Positions 46,262-57,999 of a DNA stretch of 64,000 bases are shown one piece after another. A program made the position numbers and the translations under genes. The notes under the pieces are model-generated. The model was given only the letters and a program-made list of their open reading frames with translations. It ran no database searches and was not told the DNA's origin. This stretch comes from Lucifuga dentata. Taxonomy: Eukaryota; Chordata; Actinopteri; Ophidiiformes; Bythitidae. Where the stretch lies: contig VXCM01000776.1 in the NCBI GenBank assembly GCA_014773175.1, positions 102,799 to 166,798 on the forward strand. Reading direction: 5' to 3'. Position 1 is the stretch's first letter. The number at the start of each line of letters is the position of its first letter.

Positions 46262-46640
46262 ATATTTAAACTTTATTTAAACAAGGAAGGCCATGAGCAA
46301 GCTCTCTTTTACAAGGACGCCCTGATTACATAGATATAAAACAATAAAAAAAAATTACAGTATACATCGACAGATTATAGAAAGAAAGGCCAAAGACTTA
46401 ACATGAGGGGACAATTCAAAGAAAACACATACATTCACCCTGGTCTATGTTAGTAAAAAGGGATTTAAATTGATTAAAAGGGATTAATTTGTCTAATTTT
46501 ACAAGCTTTTGCAAATTATTCCACTTGTGTGGGGCATAGTTTTTAAATGCCATGTTCCCAATCTCAGTATTAAAACGATGGTTAATGAGGATCAAATAGT
46601 CTTGGGACCTAGTGCAATGTGACACTGATTTATAGTTTAA
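46262..46640 (-). pseudogene. LINE 3' end with remnant of the reverse-transcriptase C-terminus
   Basis: On the minus strand, 46625-46416 encodes a peptide with the pattern typical of the last part of non-LTR retrotransposon ORF2 (TRSQDYLILINHRFNTEIGN, then APHKWNNLQKLVKLDKLI). It is followed by a 3' tail whose complement reads TTTAAACTTTATTTAAACAAGG. It is 5'-truncated as usual for LINEs and cannot encode an active enzyme. The clade was not determined. Confidence 0.55.
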
Positions 46641-47310
46641 AAGACATAATTAAAGACAAAGATAATAATTAGGCCCTTGTAGAATCCATCCTGTAGCTGC
46701 ATGCCAGCTCAAAGCAGCTGACATGCAAGTTGATGTTTTCAAGTCCATTACTGTATACGAAGTGAAATCCTACATCACAGAACAATAGTAATCATCACAC
46801 TGGATATTCAGGCAAAATGAAAGTGACATTTGACTCTGGTACAATGTAATCACTTTTAGTATGTTTCGCTGAGGTGACTTCATTAGCTGCTATCCTTTCC
46901 CACATTTATTTCACCTGGAAAAAATTATTCACTGAAAAGTAATCAAAGAGTTATTATCTCAGTCTGCTTTAGAGTGAGAATGAGTTACATGTATGATTTT
47001 CAAATGAGTGACAGGAAGAACTAATCATGATGGACAAAGTTGCTGATACAATACATAAAACCACGTAACACTGAATTAAAGTCAGTTTGTTATATTCTAG
47101 AGATTTCCCTGGACACACACAGCTTAGCTCCAGACCCATCTTCAGAGCACAAAGTGTGCAGCTCTGCAGCAGCAAATTTAAACTGCTGTCCCATTTCCAG
47201 CTGTAGATTAAAAGATTATCTGGATGGTTGCAATGTAAAAAAAAAAAAAAAAAAAAAAAATCACTTCTAAGAATGTCTCATATTGCAAAAGCTTAAATAA
47301 CAGGTTTAAT

Positions 47311-47520
47311 TGCGTCCATCAAGGAGGTCATGTTGTCGCCTGCGTCCCTTGCTTGTTTGAGTGGGTGGTTTGTTTGATTTTGAGGTAGAGTACTCAAAAG
47401 GTTATGAACAAATTCTGAAGAAAGTTGTGGAAGGAAGGATGGGCCATGGGCCAGGGAAGAATCTATTAAAGATACATTTTGTACAGGCCTGTTAGGCCTT
47501 GGCAGAGATATGCTCTTTAA
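47311..47520 (+). repeat. Dispersed fish repeat, copy 2
   Basis: CGTCCATCAAGGAGGTCATG, AGTACTCAAAAGGTTATGAAC, GGATGGGCCATGGGCCAGG and GGCCTTGGCAGAG appear in the same order as in the family of copy 1 at 40391. This copy is better preserved. Confidence 0.5.
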
Positions 47521-48659
47521 CTGGTCTTTTTATTTTTAAAAATTTGGTGAGATTAACAACTGAATGAAGAAAATCAGATGTCCAGTGTGTGATTCTCCAT
47601 TTACTATATCTGTGTGAATAACACAAGCGGAAAAAATTCATTTCATAAGTTTTTGGTTTTAGGTTTTGAATAGTGGGACAACACAGAGAACATGATTTAG
47701 TGTAAGCTCAAGAATGTGCTCGTGTTAAACACAGTAAATACTGTAGATGTCATACTGGAGCAATTTTCATGCACTGATGGCTCCTTGAGTCCTTTAAGTC
47801 TAGTTAGATCTTAAGTCATCACAGTTCAGTGATCAAAGATGAGTGTGTACTCCTGCAGGCATTATTGCATGTTTTTAAAGCTGAAGAATCGCAGCAGTCT
47901 GCTGTCTGTTAAAGACTGAGTTAAAATGTAAACAGCATTGTTCTTAAGTATTTTATTCCAGGATGTTTGTAGAACACCTGAAAAATTCAGTGGCTGAGTG
48001 ATGACGTGCACAAGCTGCACTATAACTTTAACATGTTTTTGACTGGTTTTGAATTTATACTAGAGTAGAATCAATGTTCAGATAATAAAATTCAAATTAA
48101 GTAGTTTGCTTATATGATTAAAGCTTCAAAAATTGATACTTTTTTTTTGCATTGGGTTGTCAACCAAATATAATCAATTCAGTACTGCTTTATATTGCCA
48201 AAAACAGGATCCAGGGTGTTATGCATGCTGGCTCAGAGTCGTGGCACCTAAATGCAGCACAGCAATTGTTAATGATACTAATTGCACTTTTCCTGCTTTG
48301 ACAAGTCATCATATCAGACACAAAGGCCCTATTTAAAGTTTGCATTAAAATGTAATCGGTATCCAGATAAGGAAAAACATATGTAATGTAAGGTGTGAAT
48401 GCTCACAGAATTTACTGCAACTGAAATGTGACATGTTCATGTGATCTGGCACATCTGATTAAGAACCTATGACAAGAGCTTAGAACAGCAAATGTACCAA
48501 CTTTCATAACCGGAAATAGGATGAATCATCACTTTATGAGGTCTGCTGGAAAGATAAGTAAAACCACAACAACATAAAGCAAGTATTTTATTCTATCAGC
48601 CTCTGATATTTGGTATCGCATCTGTCCATTACTGAGCTGCTTTAGAGGAACTAAAAGCC

Positions 48660-49175
48660 GAGATGTGAGAACTTGGCATTAGGATCCAAAAGCAAAACTC
48701 TCACAACAGATAAGGTAAAACAGTCTTCACTTTAAAACAAGTAATACAACCCAGAGAAGAAGAGAAGAGTTCAAATGGGGCCAGGCTAATTACCAGACTT
48801 GGGGGTGGGGGGGGGAATAGAGAGGCCCCAGTTCAAAATCCAAGGGGCTAAGAAGGAATCAGAAACCAGGGTGCAAGCTTACAGTCAAAAACCAGAAGGC
48901 AGGCAAAGCAGCAAATAATAGTGACAAGGAGAATCACAGTCATCAGAAAACCAGGCTGAAGAAGGTCAGGAACTCAGATACAAACGGAGGAAATTTAAGG
49001 ATGCTGGAATGCTCAAGCAGAGCTTCTGCTGTGACAGTCTGGCAGAGAGTGAGTGGAAAGTGGCTGGTAGGGAGGTGATGGGGAACAGGTGTGGAAGTCA
49101 GGTGGTACAGGTAGAGGTGGGAAAGATCAATGATGAAATCTGGTGGACTGCTGTGGAACAACAGGTTCTTAAATG
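48660..49175. repeat. CAGG-rich dispersed repeat, copy 1
   Basis: Purine-rich sequence rich in AACCAG, CAGGC and GGTGGG motifs starts near TTAGGATCCAAAAGCA and ends near AACAACAGGTTC. Two other blocks in the window (49715-50200 and 63530-64000) share layout and opening motif. It is probably a non-autonomous mobile element. Confidence 0.4.
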
Positions 49176-49246
49176 ACAGGTATGTTCACAACAATGAAAG
49201 TGAAGGACATTAAAACTAAAACCTCAAACTTCTATACATTTTTATG

Positions 49247-49290
49247 GGAAAAGCAAAAAAAAAAAAAAGNTTTTTTTTTTTTTTTTCATT
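49247..49290. repeat. A-to-T homopolymer junction across a single N
   Basis: A run of A changes to a run of T across G and N at 49269-49270. This is an assembly join more likely than a natural palindrome. Confidence 0.7.
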
Positions 49291-49714
49291 TTTGTATGTC
49301 CTCCATGAACTGGCAAAGAAAAACCCCTTGTGTTCACACTGAATGCACAATAATAATTTAATGGAAAAGATCTTGATTAAAGACACAAACAATACAAACG
49401 CTAAAATGATGATAGCTGATTATTTTCTGTTTTGGTTTTTTTTTTTTAATGCCACCCAGCTGCTGCCATCGCTATGCTGGACGTGTGTACATGTACACAG
49501 TACAATCAGTACAGTGTTGCACAAGTTGTGACTGTACAATAGACACTGTTTGCACAGAAGACATAATAAATTAAAGCACTTATGATTCCATATACTATAA
49601 AATGCCTTACAAACAACAGCTCTATGAAAAAATATACTTTTACATTGTTTAAAAAAAAAAAAAAACTTTCATAGCTGTATTGAACTGTCAATAACTTTTA
49701 CTGATGTCACAAAT

Positions 49715-50000
49715 AGCTATGGGTGAGGACTCAGTCGCAGGCAGGCAGGTATATGTTTTAGTTTAATAAAGGAAAAAGTCAGACAGGTTATCAAGCAATC
49801 AGATGTAAATAAATGGCTGAAACAAAAATGACAAAATCTGGGTAAAAGGCTGAAGTCAAGATACAATAACAGGAACAAAAACAGGAGGATAATTGCTAGA
49901 AGCAAAACTAGTTGGATGATCTGGGAGAACAAAGAGAATGAACCAGTGTGTGTGTGACTGTATATACTGTATATACTGTATATACACACACTACACACAT

Positions 50001-50035
<35 letters not shown>

Positions 50036-50200
50036 CTGATGAGGGAAGTGGGAGCAGGTGTGATGGCCGGTGGGCGACTGAGAAGTGGAAAGCAAATCAG
50101 GGCACTGAGAACAGGTGAGGTGAGGTGATCAGGTGAGAAGTCAGAATGAGAAGATCATGGGGTGACAGCTAGTGGACATAGAGTGAACTGCACACCCTTA
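49715..50200. repeat. CAGG-rich dispersed repeat, copy 2, with internal microsatellites
   Basis: It opens GGTGAGGACTCAGTCGCAGG and closes with GGTGAGGTGATCAGGTGAG. It carries a TATATACTG triplication near 49961-49984 and an (AG)n tract at 50005-50034. Layout is shared with the blocks at 48660 and 63530. Confidence 0.4.
50005..50034. repeat. AG microsatellite
   Basis: Uninterrupted (AG)n inside the CAGG-rich repeat. Confidence 0.9.
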
Positions 50201-50359
50201 ACAACAGCATTCCATGTAGTGAAATGACCTGATTATGTCTCTACAAAACATAATCAAATTGTGTCTTTCAAAGAAAGATGACATTCAGTTTTCATCCTCT
50301 TAACAGAACATGATAATTACTAAAGGTTAGTGGGTTAGTTGGTTGTTCAGCGTGAATAC

Positions 50360-50402
50360 TATATATATATATATATATATAGATAGATAGATAGATAGAT
50401 AT
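50360..50402. repeat. Compound AT / GATA microsatellite
   Basis: An (AT)n tract runs directly into (AGAT)n. Confidence 0.9.
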
Positions 50403-51079
50403 GTAGAATTATTAAACACACAACCATGCATGTGCATTAGTCACAACAAAAGTTTATTAATATGGCAACGAAACCTGTCTGGAAAATCATGACAGCATCG
50501 GCTAAAAATGGACTGACTGTAAAGAAGGAAACTCTGAAACATGATTTAACAGGACTGTTGTGGACTAATGCTACAAAAATACAGTTCCCAGATAACTCTT
50601 CAGACTTCTCTGTCAGTCTCAAAATATATATATTCTGAGCAAATAAATAAATAAAAACCCATACAGCTATGACAATGAAGTCATAATTTAAAGGAAAACT
50701 CAAAATATCATGTACAACTTTGTTTAGTTACAACTTTGCTAACATAATATCTCAGCAAAGTTGTAATTTTTCCAGAAGGAAGTCATAACTTTGTTCACTC
50801 GAGATAGGACATCATATAGAAATAACATGTTAAATGAAATGAAATTGAAATAATGCTAAAGTGAAGGAAACAAGATTAAACAAACCTCTCATCTTGCTAA
50901 TTCAAGCTCAACTCAAAATCAATTAGCATGCTACAGATTCTTAATGACCAGTTTAGTATGAAAGCTCAATGTGCTACCGTCCAAAACTGTAGACAAGACT
51001 GTGTTTTTGTTGATCAAGTCTACTAACCCTAAATCCATAATTTGAACAAATCTATTAGTATTAGCTGTTTTGCCTAGTG

Positions 51080-51480
51080 TTCCTGGTTAGCTGTTAGAAT
51101 CTCCAGGGAACAACTCAGATTGTGTAAAGACAGCTGTCAGATGCGACGGATTCCCTCGGGTCAGCAGACAGAAAAATAAGAAAACTGCTGCTACGGCAAA
51201 TAGCTAGGTTAGCCCGTCCCCATCCAACCTGAGGACTTTCTATGTTTCTGGGTGGGAGCAGAACTGACAAGGCTCGCTCGTCTTGTGAGCTCCCTAGTTG
51301 CTCCACTTCTTTTGCAGTAATTGCCAGCGCTCGCAGCCCGCATGTCTATCTCCCCTCTGTCTGTATTAACAGATGCTAGTCATCCGGGATTAAATCACAA
51401 GCAACATCAGACTAGCTAGGCCAGCAGTGCTTTGTTGTTTCTGGGGGATTAGAGCTCCTGACATCCTGTGGAATGAAATC
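51080..51480. other. GC-richer island of unknown nature
   Basis: This stretch has more G+C and CpG than its flanks (for example GATGCGACGGATTCCCTCGG and GCCAGCGCTCGCAGCCCGC). A minus-strand open frame of 63 codons (51115-51306) shows no family. It could be the 5' part of a retroelement inserted in reverse, or a regulatory island. I cannot decide from sequence. Confidence 0.25.
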
Positions 51481-52236
51481 TAAGAGTGCTGGCAAACACC
51501 ACATTAGCAACAATTTAGACAACATAGTCATTCACACTGACACAAAATGACGTAAAGATGGAACTGTCTGAGGTCACAAAATTCAATGTAGCTAATGGTG
51601 AATGCTTGTTTTGAATGCAGAACTGAGTACTGTCAACGTAGCACTGGACAGAGACATTACGCTGGCCAATGACATTTCACATTTAAATCATAGGAGATCT
51701 TAAACTGACCCTTGTGGACCATAACATGCAGAAAAGGAAAAGAATGTAAGCCAAAAATATACAGTGAGGTTTCCTGATACCAAGGCCATTTACTACAGGA
51801 AACAAGACAAACTATGTCCAAATTATCTTTCATTAAAAAAAAAAAAAAAAAAAAAGTTTGTACCTGCAGTTTAATAAACTTTCACCACTAAGACCAACTC
51901 ATTGATTAATTCAATATAATAGCATAGTCCAGTTCAGCTCTCATTACTGTGGAGTTGCCCGAAACCAGACTGCATTTACTTAAATAGTTATTACTCAAGT
52001 GATAAAGCACTTGGGGAAACCACCTTTTCCAGTACAAAAGATAAAAGAGTCATTTGGAAACGGGTTTATAGTTATTTAAAGGACCATACCAGCCATTTTG
52101 CATGTTTGAGCCTAATATATTCAATTTTCATACACATANTATTTAAAGGACCATACCAGCCATTTTGCATGTTTGAGCCTAATATATTCAATTTTCATAC
52201 ACATATCGTTACTGAAAATCATTTCCCAAAGCATGC

Positions 52237-52863
52237 CATCACTGTCTGGTACGCTCCTGCCACCACCAAGGACAAGGGCAGACTGCAGCGTATCATTCAC
52301 TCTGCTGAGAGGGTGATTGGCTGCAATCTACCATCCCTCCAGGACCTGTACACCTCCAGGACTTGGAGATGAGCGGAAAAGATTGTGGCTGACCCCTCCC
52401 ACCCCGGACATCATCTTTTTGAGCCACTCCCCTCTGGCAGGAGGCTACGGTCCATCAAGACCAAAACTTCACGCCACAAAAACAGTTTCTTCCCAACTGC
52501 AGTAGGACTCATTAGTCAGACCAGAGACTGGCACTGACCACCCCACCCCATCCCCACCCACACTCCACCCACACACTCACACATCCCCCCAGTCATCACA
52601 CGTTGCACTACATCCATTCACTTACAACGTAAGTTCTATAACCATTGGACTCTATGCGCTACATTAACGCACATTCCCTGTATATTATATTGTACATCCT
52701 CTGTATATTGTACATTTTATACATTCTGTGTATATTGTACATTTTTTGATCGTATATTTGTATTTATCTTGTATATTTTTCTTTTCCTTCCTGAGCACCA
52801 TGCACCAGAGCAAATTCCTCGTATGTGAAAACCTACTTGGCAAAAATAAGTCTGAATCTGAAT
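52237..52863 (+). pseudogene. L2-like LINE 3' end, 5'-truncated
   Basis: It encodes the last part of a non-LTR reverse-transcriptase ORF (KDKGRLQRIIHSAERVIG, LPSLQDLYTSR, then in another frame the usual DPSHPGH and LPSGRR motifs), so a frameshift near 52370 has broken the frame. The 3' UTR ends with AAATTCCTCGTATGTGAAAA and the TCTGAATCTGAATG tail typical of L2/Maui-type elements. It is inserted in element copy E, so it is younger than that copy. Confidence 0.7.
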
Positions 52864-53030
52864 GCTACTGGAACAGTGAATTAAATTTTTTTTTCCCTAT
52901 ATCTTCCAGACTGCAGCTGGCTTCAGTTCATTCTGGTACGCTATTAAAATCAACTTGTTGATACTTGAAACGTTCTTGGGATAGGTAATCCATCATCGTG
53001 AACAACACGTGTACTCAGGTTTTTTTTTTT

Positions 53031-53045
53031 NNNNNNNNNNNNNNN
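53031..53045. other. Assembly gap of 15 N
   Basis: It directly follows a T homopolymer and removes part of element copy E. Its true length is unknown. Confidence 0.95.
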
Positions 53046-53340
53046 TGTATGCCTCCACCGGGGAATATAGTCCCAAAAGAAGACCTGTGTTGTTCGAATT
53101 TAAACAACCATGAATTCATAAGGCTGCGTAACTATTAGCAGGCATAACATCGATTTTTAAAGTGGGTATATCGCTTGATTTTGAAAGATTAGGAGATTCT
53201 TCAAAATATCAGGAAAGCTGAAATACGGTTTTATCCTTTGGGAAATGATTGTCAGTAACGTAACCTGTATGAAAATTGAATATATTAGGCTCAAACATGC
53301 AAAATCACTGGTATGGTCCTTTAAGAGCTAGAATTCAACA

Positions 53341-54070
53341 TTTAGGCCCAGATTCATAAACCGTAGCTCATGATTTACCGCATTGCTATGCACCAATATC
53401 ATGGCGCAACCAGGTTTGCTCATTCATAAACGCCTGTTAGTGCCATATTTTAGCGTTTGCCTTGAAAGAGATGTTACTGTGTTATTTCCTTATTTACATG
53501 TCACAAGCTATTATAAAACAAACTGGCACGCAAAAATTAAGACCTGCTTCAGCCCAGTGATAATTTTCAGCGGTATGAAATATAGATGATGTTTAAAACT
53601 TTATTTGCCTCACGTGTTGGTGATCAGTAACTTTGATAGATAAAGTCACTCAGCTGATCAGTCACTTTTTAAATGGTGAGTTTTGATCCAATCTGACAAG
53701 GTTCAGGCGCTCTGTTCAATCACTTCGCCCCTCACCTGCTACGCTGCATACGTCTGAGTTCCTCAAACACACCCCACNCCACCCCACACAGCATGATTGC
53801 ACTACAGAGGTTAAAATAGAAGTTTAACTGTTATTTTACTGTCAGTCTTTTAAAACGAGGATCTCTAGATCAGAATGTATGTTTCCTTTGTCAATTTGTG
53901 GCTTTAAAACCAGATGAATCAAGATAAATAGTGGCTGATAAATATGCAGCAGCTCATTAACATGCTCATCTTCATTGGCTTTTACCTGACACACCCCTCA
54001 CAACAATGCTACCTTAATGTGACAGCAGTGCACTGATTATCATAGGAGAAGTTTTATGAATGAGTCTCAA
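53341..54070. mobile_element. Possible miniature inverted-repeat element
   Basis: The left boundary GGCCCAGATTCATAAACC and the right boundary GTTTTATGAATGAGTCT are roughly complementary around ATTCATAAA; a further ATTCATAAACG lies inside near 53432. This resembles non-autonomous DNA elements common in fish, but the inverted match is short. Confidence 0.25.
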
Positions 54071-54449
54071 TTATCACGGCGCACATCAAGGCAACACTAC
54101 ACTCCTTATCACCGTTTTTTTATGATTCTGGGCCTTGTCTCTTTTGGGCCTGTCATAGCAAGGAGGGGAAGGAACCACTGGTTGGAGAGGCAGTCAAAAA
54201 AAGCAAAACTAACAGTCCCATCTACCTGTTTTAGGAGAGGGGTAGTTATAATATCTAACTAGAAAAAGAGAACTTCATCTATTTTGTCTCTACACCTGCA
54301 TGACCTCGGGGAACTGCCAAGACGTCCGACTCAATCCAAACAAGTTGGTTTCATGAACAGCAGAATGAAGTTAGACACCCTTGATAGTGTCTCAGTTAAC
54401 CCAGTCTAAACATCTTTGTTATCAGGAGTATCTGTCCACAATTTGATAA

Positions 54450-54797
54450 CTCAAAGAGCTGGAGACTTTCCATCTTGAGAAACTGTCCTGTATTCCACTC
54501 CGCACTGTTCAAGACTTTTATAAGCATAATCCAAAAGCTATTGTGGAGGAAAAGGGCCACCCTACTCTTTATTTTGTTCATGATATTCATGCATTGTTAG
54601 GTCATTCCCTTATGGTCCATCTCCCTGAAGGACTGAGTTTTGTTCCAGCAGGAGCAAATGCTTTGAAGGCCATGAATGACTGCCAGCAAAAAATGTCTCA
54701 GATAAGAGAGCTGACTGAAACATTTAACACCTGCACTTTGTGCTGGTCTCTTGCCCTGGCAGCCTTGCTTAAAAGTAGGAGGCGATCTCACAAATAA
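54450..54797 (+). CDS. Unassigned open frame, possible exon or gene remnant
   Basis: The frame is open for 115 codons after a TAA at 54447, with no ATG before residue 54 of the frame. Composition looks protein-like (HPTLYFVHDIHALLGHSLMV, then MNDCQQKMSQIRELTETFNT). It ends in a basic tail, SRRRSHK, and a stop. I recognise no family. It may be a decayed retrocopy or transposon ORF, or a chance frame. Confidence 0.2.
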   Translation, partial: LKELETFHLEKLSCIPLRTVQDFYKHNPKAIVEEKGHPTLYFVHDIHALLGHSLMVHLPEGLSFVPAGANALKAMNDCQQKMSQIRELTETFNTCTLCWSLALAALLKSRRRSHK

Positions 54798-54829
54798 TTT
54801 AACACAAGTAATCAAGTTGTTTGTTTTTT

Positions 54830-57800
54830 AAGAAGCTATTTCATTTCTTGGTAAATAATGCTATGCTAAATTGTTAGCATTCTTCATTTTAACTGAGGAT
54901 GGATGCCTTTAGTCTGTCATAATAAATACAGCTTATATGCAGTATGTACTATATGAGTTATGGAAATGTTCTGATACGCATAGGCACCTTATCTTTGAAT
55001 TGGAGTCATTGGGTGTTTTTAACATCAAAACCCTCAACCATGTGACCAAGCCTTGGATTATTCCTAGGCAGTGTGTGTAGTCCAAGGCCTCCTGCTTTTG
55101 ATCCACATTTACCTTGATGGTTTCTGGGAAAACTGTCTCCCCAGTGCAGCCTATGTGATAACGAAGGCCCAGATCAGTCCGTTAGGAAATGATGCTAAGA
55201 ATTGAGGTCTTCTAGAAGGAAGTTTAAGGAGGAGAAACTGTAAAATAACTGTAAGATCATTTTAAATAAACAAATAAAACATGGTTAGACTAATATGTCT
55301 TGTCAATAATCCTTGAGATGTTTTTTTTTTTTTTTTTTCCAAGTTATCTCCTCTGATGTCTTCCTCAAAATCCCAGCGAAGGCTTGGAGTCCAAATTGGA
55401 ACCCCCTCATGGTGTTTGTTTGTAACCTTGAATTTTCACTTTCACTGATTTTCAAGAGAAAAAGATCTAATGTCTCAGCCTTGGCATTTTGCCTCTGAAA
55501 AGCACAGCTTTTTCTTCACTCCTCTCCCACGCATTCTCTCCTTTATCTACACCCTTTTTCAGCATGAGGATGAGAGTAATATAAGGCATCTTATACAGGC
55601 TTAAATCAGAAAAGTAATAGTGACACAAAGTTGTTATTGTGAATTCTCACCAGATATTTATGCAGGAAAAGTATCATTTGGGTAATCATCTTCTCACCAT
55701 GGAACCCGTGAGCCAGAATAAATAGAAATGGAATGTTTTAATGATACTGTGGTGAAGTACTCTTGGTTTTACCTAACTTTTTTTTTTTTTTTTTTNTTTT
55801 TTTTTTTTTTTTTATTAGCATAAAATCTTAATAAAACAGATAATGTATTCATGTTAGTTATTTTTCAGGAAAGATTTAATGTGAATTAGAAAGCAAACTG
55901 CTCAAACTTCAGTGCACTTAAGAACAGTCATTTTAAGAGTTTTCTTATGGTACTTTGGCTTTATTGGATAGTTGAGAATAGAGAGTAAAAGGAAACATAA
56001 GAGGACAGAGAGGGTTGATGCGTAACAGTGTACATTTAGATCTTCATCTGAAATTGCATGCTGGACAATCAAATTGCTTATTGGCCTTTTTCATATAAAC
56101 TGTTGAATGAAATGTTTAAAAAATACAATAACAATAGTTAAAGGAAAATTAAAGTTCAGTGGGAGGTGTATAAGCTGAATACATAGTGGCAATGTCAATA
56201 TGAAGCTATTAGGAGACAGTAGTTAGTGTTGAACCCCTGTCATTTTTCTTTTGTTTCAGAATAAAGATGAAATTTTCTCTTACTGGAGGATAATTGTCAT
56301 TTTTCAGAATGTGAAAACTTGTGTGCTAACCTTTGAAAATGAACAAAATATCTTCTAAAGATCCCAGCTTGCATCCTCATAGACAGGCGCGGTTCAGGGA
56401 AATCTTCCTTTATACCTATAGCGTCCATTGTCATTTCAGTTCCACTGTGGGAGCAGCAGGCCTGGTGATATAGGTGTATTTGCCTGCTCACAAGAAAAAA
56501 TAAAATAAAAATACTACAAATGGCCTTCCTCAAACTAGACCACGACACAACACCCTGACATCACCTAAACTTTGACTCCAGTTGCTTGGTCCCCTTCAGT
56601 CTCAGAGCTGCTCTAAGGAACTGTGTCAGGGCCACTTGAGTGGCAATATTCATAATCATACTAAGTTACTTTTTCAGAGTTTGTCCAATCAAATGTGCGG
56701 TAACCAGACATGCATTTGTATTTAAAACCTCATGCAGGGTTTCACCAGAGATGCCTGAGATGAAACCTTGACATTATAAGGGAGAACTGCAGGACAAATG
56801 CCAGCATATTTTAAGAGACAAACCACAAGCATTAAGGCTGTGCCAATGTGGAGTCAGTGCAATGGGAATGACCCCTGTGTCAAAATGACAGAAAGCTGCC
56901 TCCTACATTCTCTAAAATGGCAATAGATAAAATATTCAGGAAAAGGAGATATTAACACTATTCTGATCAAAGTTTAACAGAACCAAGGTTACCAAATAAG
57001 CAGGAAATTATCAACACAGATTTCCAAACTTTTTTATCAGGCTTCACAGCATGAGTTTGATTTTGGTTCAGAGTCAGATTTGTACTCATCAACTTTCAAT
57101 AACTTCATCATTTAAAAGGGCACCAAAGAATAAAGAGATGATGCCCACTGTGAATGGGACAGTGGGAAAGATTTGAAGTTATTATGTTTTTGGTTCTATT
57201 CTCTGCACTGGGATGTGTTTAAATAAATTAATGCTAATTTCTTGCCAATTACCTCCTGGGATTGCCCTTTAGTTGTAGCGCCTCTTTTAGCCAATCACTG
57301 TATATGAACTAAAATCCACAAGTGTGATTAAATGAATATTGTGGCAAAATAATGATTGAGGTACAGTGCAGGACATATAGTTGCACTGGACTGCATCTAC
57401 AATGAGAAACAGCTGCTGATTGTTACAACAAAAACGAATACACAGTGCCAAATTTGCTCTCTTTGATGGCATGATTTATTGAATTCAATTAATTTTAAGT
57501 GAACCAGCATCAGCATGAAACATGTCACAACAGGCAGAAATGCTGGTATGCAATGCACATCCTGTAGCCTGGCTGCATCTGCAGAACACAGTTCAGTAAC
57601 AGCCTGCAACATGCTCTTTCAAGCCTATGTTTGCATCTGATGCAAAACTTTTCACATCGCCACAAATGATCCAATTAATTAAGCAGAGAAAAAGATAATT
57701 ATTACAGAACAATTACAAATATAGAGCCAAAGTGTGCAATGAGTGTACACTGCTCTTTTATTAAACCTAAGGGTATTTATCTGCACTGTAGCCCTTCTTT

Positions 57801-57839
57801 CAGATCTTAAACTTTCAATTTTATTGTTTTTAAATTTCA
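54830..57839. other. Gene-free stretch
   Basis: No supportable coding region. Only homopolymer tracts (55321-55338; 55778-55813 with an N at 55796) and unremarkable AT-rich sequence. Confidence 0.5.
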
Positions 57840-57993
57840 TTTAACCCTTTTAAACTATTTGTTTAATTGATTCTCTTTTATAGTTTTATTTCCTTTTCCT
57901 TACATTCATTTTATGTCTTTTAAATCTGTGTAAAACACTTTGAATTGCCCCTGTGTCTGAATAGTGCTATATAAATTTACCTTGCCTTACCTT
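57840..57993 (+). mobile_element. LINE 3'-tail fragment
   Basis: TAAAACACTTTGAATTGCCC followed by GTGCTATATAAATT and a short CCTTGCCTTACC repeat is the usual 3' end of a fish non-LTR retrotransposon. No coding part remains. Confidence 0.45.
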
Positions 57994-57999
57994 TCAGCC

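Larger units (their letters stand above)
52076..53324 (+). mobile_element. TTAA-flanked inverted-repeat element, copy E, interrupted by a LINE
   Basis: It runs from TTAAAGGACCATACCAGCC to GGTATGGTCCTTTAA and is the best-preserved pair of termini in the window. A LINE fragment at about 52237-52863 splits the left arm from the body. An N at 52139 and a 15-N gap at 53031-53045 lie inside. The first 60 or so bases are repeated after the N. Confidence 0.85.

Noticed and set aside
49961..49984. TATATACTG triplication as a regulatory palindrome
   Set aside because: It is part of a simple-sequence tract next to AG repeats and inside a dispersed repeat.
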